Part shown: positions 58,181 through 64,000 of the stretch, one piece after another
Numbering within the stretch: the first letter of the stretch is position 1
Layout: each line of letters begins with the position of its first letter
Source: Marsupella aquatica
Lineage: Eukaryota; Marchantiophyta
Assembly (NCBI GenBank): GCA_973895155.1
Contig: OZ316894.1
Coordinates: forward strand, 10,726,001-10,790,000
DNA length: 64,000 nucleotides
Direction of reading: 5' to 3'
Position numbers and translations under genes: made by a program
Notes under the pieces: generated by a model
Seen by the model: the letters and a program-made list of their open reading frames with translations, nothing else
What the model was told of the DNA's origin: nothing
Database searches by the model: none

Positions 58181-58534
58181 ACTTGTGTTGAGCATAGACG
58201 ACAATTGTAACGACAAACCCATGAACCATCCAACGCACAAGAGTTGACACAGGGAGATACGTGGTTCACCTCACATGAGACTACGTCCATGGGAACACAC
58301 AAGAGCTTTACTGTACTCTAGGCCGACCGGCTATACCAAGCATCCACAGCACAAGCTCTCCATATCTCTCAATTGACTTTGTAACAATGAGCCTGAGTTG
58401 CTACTCTCCAAGCAATCACCGCTTAGGTATAGTGTGTGCACAACATGACTAACCTAACCTAGTCTGCGACTAAGGTTAACCCTAACTAAGATATAGTCAT
58501 AACTCTAGATCTAAGAGTAAATCCTAACAACTTG
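58181..58534 (-). mobile_element. solo LTR of a copia retrotransposon with 5-bp target duplication
   Basis: The LTR itself is 58186-58529 (344 bp). In minus orientation it begins TGTTAGGATTTACTC and ends TTATGCTCAACA-like (GCTCAACA), with TG...CA termini. It is flanked by the perfect 5-bp direct repeat ACTTG (58181-58185 and 58530-58534). Its sequence is homologous to the plus-oriented LTR at 59588-59972 (shared GTATAGCCG, AGTAAAGCTCT, TGTGTGTTCC, GAGGTGAACCACGTAT, GCGTTGGATGGTTCATGGG). A solo LTR with intact target duplication is the standard product of unequal recombination between the two LTRs of one insertion. Confidence 0.9.
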
Positions 58535-59033
58535 TGGGTTGTAAGTAGTGAAGGGAGGGAGATGAACTTGCAGTGAAACTGAAAATTAACTTATATGGGA
58601 AAACTTATTGGAGCACCAAACCACTCCACAATTGAGAAGTACAACTGTGTCATTGGAAATTTCACTTGCAGCTCATCACGATGCCCTTATCTTGCTAGGG
58701 CTTGCTGGCAAATGATGCCAGCCCTTGCCCTGGATGTGACAAATGACTCACATTTTTCTAGAATTTAGCCCTAGTATACTTAGCAAGTCCCCTTTCTAGG
58801 TAGGTTTTTGGCAAAATTTTGCCCACCAAAAAATGGCTGGGTCCTCCCATTTATGGGTCCTGTCATTCAAAGTATTTAGTGTGATTGACAATCTTGATGT
58901 ACATGAATGCATAATGCCCTACTGTTTGGTTGACACTGATTGTGATTCATATGTTACCGATATACCAATTCTTGCCAATGACGATGCTAGAGTTTCTATT
59001 AGATGGATTTTGGATAAACTAACAGACTAGGGA

Positions 59034-59400
59034 TGTTGTTGGGGTTGGCCATTGCCCAACCTTGAAATCAATACAAGTGCGAGGTGTGAGTGGGGCTAAA
59101 CATGAAACAAATTTTGGGTGTTGGTAGAGTAGCAAAGTGGAGCCAGGAAGTTGCGATGTTCGAATCAGGTCAGCTACAACTATTGTTTGACACAAACCCC
59201 ACCCAAAAATGGAGTTCATTCACTCCTTTTGATAGGTATAAGAATTTGCGGTCGATTTGTTTGTGCGGGCAGCGGACAAACAGGGCTATTGACACTAAGT
59301 GTGCAAGGCTCATTAATGAGTCTTGTCGTGCGCATACACATCCCTACACAACACACGTTGCTTGTCACACACATCTAAGCATAGTCACAATCTAACATCA
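59034..59400 (+). other. spacer with a tRNA-like remnant between the two copia insertions
   Basis: At 59121-59166 the sequence TTGGTAGAGTAGC, followed about 25 bases later by GTTGCGATGTTCGAATC, resembles the D-arm and the T-arm of a tRNA (A-box-like and B-box-like). The rest does not fold as a cloverleaf by eye, and the spacing is short, so it is at most a tRNA-derived SINE head or a tRNA fossil. Confidence 0.25.
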
Positions 59401-59587
59401 CAAACATAAGAGAATGGAGTACAAGTGAAACTCTTGTCCACACATGTCCAAAATCCACAATAATCTTCAAGAGCAATCAAAGAGGGGTTGGTACCAATCA
59501 AACACACGACTCCACCCGATGTGATCACAATCACACAAATGTCAACTAAACCAAATGCACCTTGTGCTTCAAGGAATCCACATTACG

Positions 59588-59972
59588 TGTTGGGTATTTA
59601 CTCTTACGTCTAGGTTAGGTATGACGTGGTTGGTACAACAATGTGGGTTGGTACAACTACGTGGTTAGGTACAACTACGTGATTAGGTACAACTATGTGG
59701 TTAGGTACAACTAAGTTGCACACTATATCATAAGAGGCATGTGTGTTTGGAGAGGTAGAACCAAGGCTCATTGTTATGGAGCCACTTGAGAGATAGGGAG
59801 AGCTTACACTGTGGAGACTCGGTATAGCCGACGGGCTTAGAGTTCAGTAAAGCTCTCTTGTGTGTTCCTGTGGACGTAGCCTCAAGGAGGTGAACCACGT
59901 ATTCCTTGTGTCGACTATTGTGCGTTGGATGGTTCATGGGCTTGCCGTTGCGATCATCGTTTATGCTCAACA
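59588..59972 (+). repeat. copia 5' LTR (385 bp)
   Basis: Begins TGTTGGGTATTT and ends GCTCAACA, so the termini form a 5-bp inverted repeat TGTTG/CAACA. The end directly precedes the primer-binding site. The boundaries agree with those of the solo LTR at 58186-58529. Confidence 0.88.
59624..59712 (+). repeat. five 17-18 bp tandem repeats in the LTR U3 region
   Basis: Units of the form A(C/T)GTG(G)(A/G)TT(A/G)GGTACAAC(T/A) run head to tail at 59624, 59641, 59659, 59677 and 59695. The solo LTR lacks a comparable array, so it expanded in this copy or lineage. Tandem repeats in the U3 of plant copia elements often act as enhancers; that role is inferred. Confidence 0.85.
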
Positions 59973-59974
59973 AT

Positions 59975-59986
59975 TGGTATCAGAGC
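59975..59986 (+). promoter_or_regulatory. primer-binding site, initiator tRNA-Met type
   Basis: TGGTATCAGAGC, two bases after the LTR, is complementary to the 3' end of plant initiator tRNA-Met, the usual primer of plant copia reverse transcription. Confidence 0.93.
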
Positions 59987-61120
59987 ATGCTTGGGAGGTG
60001 ACGTGTGTTCGTGACGGGATTTCTTGACGGTTTTTCCAGCGTTGAGTGTCGGTGGATTTCCCGGAGTTCCGTCGCATGGGACTTGGAGTTTATGGGCTCA
60101 ACGGATAGATCGGGGCAAGAGCTTTCTAATGGTGTGAAGAAATCGCTGAACGGAGCTCGTGGTGCAGAGAGATCTAAGTTTTCGTCGTTCTGGATTTTGT
60201 GAAGAAAGTTGGCAATTGACTCGGAGGGAGAAGCATCAAGTGTTTTTGACTCAACGGAGAGATTGAGGCAAGACGATTGTTTTGAGTCCGGGATTGGCTC
60301 TTTGATGCAAAGAGGAAGGCTAAGCAAAATCAATTACCTTGTTGGACTTGGTGACGGCACCAAGTGCAATTGATCAACATTCGTTGTTGACAAGGTACCA
60401 TTTTTTCTCTTTGAAAAATTGATTCGAAATTGGCTATGGCAATTGAGAGAAATCTGTCATCTTTACCAATTTTCTCCCTCGTTCTTTCCTCATTTTGGGT
60501 GCTTCTTATATCGATCTTCACCGCCTCGGAGTCTAGTTTCCAAATTTGAAATCAGATCTTGATTTCGTCAAAACCCGAGTGAGATATCTTGCGTTTGGTG
60601 TTGAGGGGTACATTCTGCCGTGTGTATTTTCTGCGCGCGCGACCAGATTTCGACGACGAAGGGTGGTAGGGGGTTTTGGGGGTTCGAGGACACGTGTCAG
60701 CCCCTCGATTGTTCTTCCAAAATTCCCACAGGGCCTGTAGAAGGGTTATAGAATATTCCAAAAAACCAGAGAGCTATTTTTTGACCGTCCGACAAAAATT
60801 TTGTCCGCCGAACGGTAACTTTTTTGGTTCTTTTTCGGCGAGGTCGTAGCCATTGAAGTTGGCAATGCGGCGCACCAATCACATCACAATTCCGACAACG
60901 GGTTATACTTGGTATTTTGGTTATTCCCTGAGGTGGTCAAAACGGGGGAGTTTCCCAAGGTTTTACCCACCTCGACCAAAATTTGAAGAACTTTTCCGTC
61001 AAATTTTGATTTTGATTCGGTTTCAGTATTGGACTCCTAGCTTTGTGGGCTACGCGGCGGTGTTGAGTTTTGAGTTTTTTGAGAAGTTGTGAAAAACAAC
61101 ATTTTTTGTGATTTTCTCAT
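59987..61120 (+). other. copia leader between primer-binding site and gag
   Basis: About 1.1 kb of untranslated leader, long for a copia element. No conserved ORF is seen, only frames of fewer than 120 codons on either strand. Confidence 0.6.
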
Positions 61121-62161
61121 ATGAGTGATTCGGAGGAGTTTTTCAAAGACGTGGAACTTGAAGCACGAGGATCACCCCGGCGGTTTCAGGGGCAGAGAGA
61201 GGAGCAGGAGGAAGAGCACGTGACACCGATACCATCACCGGTGCGGTGTGTGGTGGAGGAAGCAGTACTACTACCGAAGCTCACGGTAGTGCCAAAGAAG
61301 AAGATGGGGACTTTCAAGCTTGGAGGACCCAAGTATGAAGTGACAAAGTATGATGGGCGCTCTGACTACTTGCTATGGGAGAAGCAAGTGAAGGGAGTGC
61401 TCTATGCGTCAGGGATGGGCCAACTGCTGAGCCCTCGTGAAGACGATGTTGATGAGAAACAATGAAACCGCATGCAGGAGCAGGGAGTGTGGTGTGTTAC
61501 ACTCTATCTCATACCTCCCATCATCAAACAGTTGGGTGCACATAAGGATTGCATGTCCTTGTTTGCGGAATTGCAGAGCAAGTATCATCGCAAGGAGTTG
61601 TCGAACCGGCTCTACACTTCCTACAAACTGATGAGTTTCAGGATGAAAGAATCCGGTACGAAGTTGCAAGACCATGTGGATGCTTTCAATGACATGGTCG
61701 TTGACTTGGAAAACCTTGGAGAGACTTTGAATGATGAGACGAAGGCTCTGCAGCTTCTTAGTTCATTGCCTCCATCTTACCAGTCCCTATCACGAGTGTT
61801 GTTGCATCGTGATAGGGATACCATTTCATACAATGACGTGGTAAGTTCTCTGCTTAGTGATGATCTTCAATAGAAGATGCACATCACGTCACAGCCTTCA
61901 TCATCTGGTGCTGCCCTCAATGTTAACCGTGGGAGGAGTATGCAGCGACCAACTGGGGACCGTAGAACCCAGTTTAGATCTAAATCCAGATCTAAGTCCA
62001 AGGGTAAATCCCCTCAGAGGAGGCAGGTGACATGTTGGAAGTGCAACCAAGTTGGACACTCCAAGCGAGACTGTAAGGGAAAGGCAGCGGAAACTTCATC
62101 GGCAAATGTGGCTAGGGCTGATGGAGAAGCTGATTTACTCAATGATGAGTATGTTTTATGA
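61121..62161 (+). pseudogene. gag: copia gag with three in-frame stop codons
   Basis: From the ATG at 61121 one frame encodes a copia Gag: FDGRSDYLLWEKQVK-like segment (YDGRSDYLLWEKQ), ELQSKYHRKELSNR, MKESGTKLQDHVDAFN, LLSSLPPSYQSL and, at about 62033-62074, the zinc knuckle CWKCNQVGHSKRDC. The frame is unbroken by indels but stopped three times: TGA 61463-61465 (where family members have Trp), TAG 61871-61873 and TGA 62159-62161. Single-base changes explain at least the first two. Gag and pol are in the same frame, as usual in copia. Confidence 0.88.
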
Positions 62162-64000
62162 AGTCGGGGGTATGCCCTGTGCACGTCATCTAGGAGAGCA
62201 GATGATGTGTGGATTATTGATTGTGCTTGCTCTTTTCATATTTGTTACATTCCTGAGTTTTTCAGTTCTTACTCTGTTTCAAACGGTTTAGTTCTGATGG
62301 AAAATGATCACTCCTGTCAAATTGAGGGAATTGGGTCTGTGAAGATTCAAATGTTTGATGGCGCTGTGCGCACAGTGTCCGGAGTCAGGTATGTACCTGG
62401 CATGCGTAAGAATCTGATTTCACTCGGTGTGTTGGATTCAAATGGTCATCAATGGAGCATTATTGATGGTGAACTTCAAGTCAGGTCGGGAGAGACAATG
62501 ATTTTGAAGGGGAGTAGACAAAAGAATTTGTATGTGTTACAGGGCAATACTGTATGTGGAGAGGCCAATATAACCAAGTCTCACGAGGAGATGACTCAAC
62601 TGTGGCATTCACGGCTAGGCCACATGAGTGAGAAGGGTTTGGCTATCTTACGGAAGAATGGACTCATTTCTGATTTGCAATCTTGCAAATTAGAGTTCTG
62701 TGAGCATTACATTCTTGGAAAGCAGCATCGTCGTGCTTTTGGTGTTGGAACTCATCGTTCCAAAGCGGTTCTTGAGTACATACATAGTGACGTGTGGGGA
62801 TCATCCCTGACTCCCTCACACTCTGGAAAGTTGTACTATGTATCATTTATTGATGATTACTCAAGATTTATGTGGATTTATTTCATGACGCACAAGTCTG
62901 ATGTCTTGTCCATTTTTAAGAAGTGGAAGGCCCAGGTGGAGAATCAGATTGGAAACACGATCAAGTGTTTGGATACAAGGGTGAAGAGTCTGAGGTCAGA
63001 CAACGGCGGGGAGTACACTTCAATGGAATTTGAAGAGTACTGTTCAGAACAGGGGATAACTCGCCATCTCACCATAGTTTATACTCCGCAGCAGAATGGT
63101 GTCATTGAGAGGCTCAATCGGACATTGTTGGAGCGGTTACGGAGTATATTGAGCCAATCAGGTTTACCACAAGAATTTTGGGCAGAAGCTGTCAATACCG
63201 CAGCTTATTTGGTAAATATTTCTCCTTCTAGTGCTATCAATTTCAAAACGTCGTTTGAGATGCGCTATAAGCGGCAAGCAGACTATCATGGCTTGGTAGT
63301 TTTTGGAAGTGATGCATATGCTCTCACACCGAAGCAGAATAGGACCAAGTTGGATCCTACCTCCAAGAAATGTGTTTTTCTTGGGTACCAGAGTGGTGTG
63401 AAAGCCTATAGGCTATGGGATCCTATTGCCTGTAAGCTCGTTGTCAGTAGGGATGTTTCCTTCAATGAATCCAGATTATTGAAGGAGGGGGAGAATACTC
63501 AGGTCTCCCGTACTGACAAAGGAAAATCTCATATCTTGGATCTCGTTGAGGGGGAGATTGGTTATGAGGTGCATGACCGGAGAGAAGGAGTTGCTCCAAT
63601 TATGGAGCAGGTTCTTGTGCTAGAGGAACCAGAGGAGTTTGTTGATGCTGGTGAGCAGCAAGTGGATGCTGTTGAGCTTCAAATTGTACCAGCACATGCA
63701 GATCAACCGGAGTCATCGGCTAGAAGAGCATCTGGTCGCACTGTACGCGCTCCACCAAGGTATGGACAGTGGGTTGATTCATCTCAACTGCAAGAGGATG
63801 ATTTTGCAGCTGATGATGAGGGTGATGCGTTAATTTTGGAAGAAGGGGAACCTTCTTCATTTCATGAGGCAAGTGCTTCAAAGGAGAAGCAGAAGTGGAC
63901 TGCAGCAATGCAAACGGAGATGCAGTCACTACAGGACAACAAAACTTGGGAGCTTGTTAAGCTGCCTAAGGGTCAGCAAGTGGTGGACAGCAAGTGGATT
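62162..64000 (+). CDS. pol: copia pol: protease, integrase and start of reverse transcriptase (partial, open to window end)
   Basis: There are 613 codons without a stop. Protease: WIIDCACSFH, where the family has DSG/DTG at the active site, so the catalytic triplet reads DCA (Asp at 62219-62221). GAG-pre-integrase zinc finger: LWHSRLGH and FCEHY, the last Cys of HHCC being Tyr (62708-62710). Integrase core keeps its catalytic triad: Asp in HSDVWG (62789-62791), Asp in RSDNGGE (62999-63001) and Glu in NGVIERLN (63107-63109), with 35 residues between the last two (D-35-E). Reverse transcriptase starts near WTAAMQTEMQSLQDNKTWEL. The altered protease and zinc finger plus the gag stops imply a non-autonomous, recently decayed copy. 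Confidence 0.9.

Larger units (their letters stand above)
59588..64000 (+). mobile_element. Ty1/copia LTR retrotransposon, 5' part (continues beyond window)
   Basis: The order is 5' LTR (59588-59972), primer-binding site (59975-59986), leader (to 61120), gag and pol in a single frame to the end of the window, in copia order: protease, integrase, then the start of reverse transcriptase. The 3' half of RT, RNase H and the 3' LTR lie outside. The base before the LTR is preceded by TTACG, the expected target duplication, to be looked for after the 3' LTR. Confidence 0.92.

Noticed and set aside
59980-60333. 117-codon minus-strand ORF inside the copia leader
   Set aside because: It lies antisense within an untranslated leader of a retroelement and has no family similarity.

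Overview
The window looks like nuclear DNA of a land plant, most probably a non-flowering one (bryophyte, lycophyte or fern grade; species not determinable from sequence alone). The reasons are typical plant genes (a RAE1 with plant exon structure, a plant CHMP1, a plant-type prenyltransferase, a plant-type alpha-amylase fold, a plant renalase-like oxidoreductase), GT-AG introns of roughly 100-900 bp, telobox motifs in promoters, and plant LINE and Ty1/copia retroelements including a copia primer-binding site complementary to initiator tRNA-Met. Gene density is low: seven genes lie in a background of repeats.

Layout. 1-2667: intergenic, possibly the last codons of a plus-strand gene at the very edge. 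2668-4556: 5'-truncated LINE on the minus strand. 5487-9254 (minus): nine-exon FAD-dependent renalase-like oxidoreductase. 9945-13189: repeats. 13190-13804 (plus): intronless CHMP1 (ESCRT-III). 16901-17848 (plus): intronless GGPP-synthase homologue with a degenerate first Asp-rich motif. 20136-21530 (minus): intronless CstF-50 (mRNA 3'-end processing). 21.9-27.1 kb: repeat-rich block with minisatellites, a GC-rich island without genes and a ~143-bp tandem array. 27.4-32.9 kb: remains of at least two LINEs. 33902-37002 (plus): eleven-exon RAE1 (mRNA export/nuclear pore). 37.0-46.0 kb: mostly nested repeats and foldback-type elements. 46052-47413 (plus): leucine-rich-repeat protein. 52098-55760 (minus): multi-exon alpha-amylase homologue that appears catalytically dead. 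58186-58529: solo copia LTR with perfect 5-bp target duplication, minus orientation. 59588-64000+: a related copia element in plus orientation, running off the right edge.

The genes do not form an operon or obvious pathway cluster, as expected in a plant nucleus. CHMP1, CstF-50 and RAE1 are housekeeping. The two most interesting genes are probable pseudo-enzymes or regulatory subunits: a prenyltransferase that has lost the DDxxxxD motif but keeps the second Asp-rich motif and has gained a CxxxC motif, and an amylase-fold protein whose conserved catalytic positions are altered although its frame and nearly all splice sites remain intact. Exon coordinates were derived by hand from splice signals, reading frame and family knowledge; all homology statements come from recognition, not from a database search.
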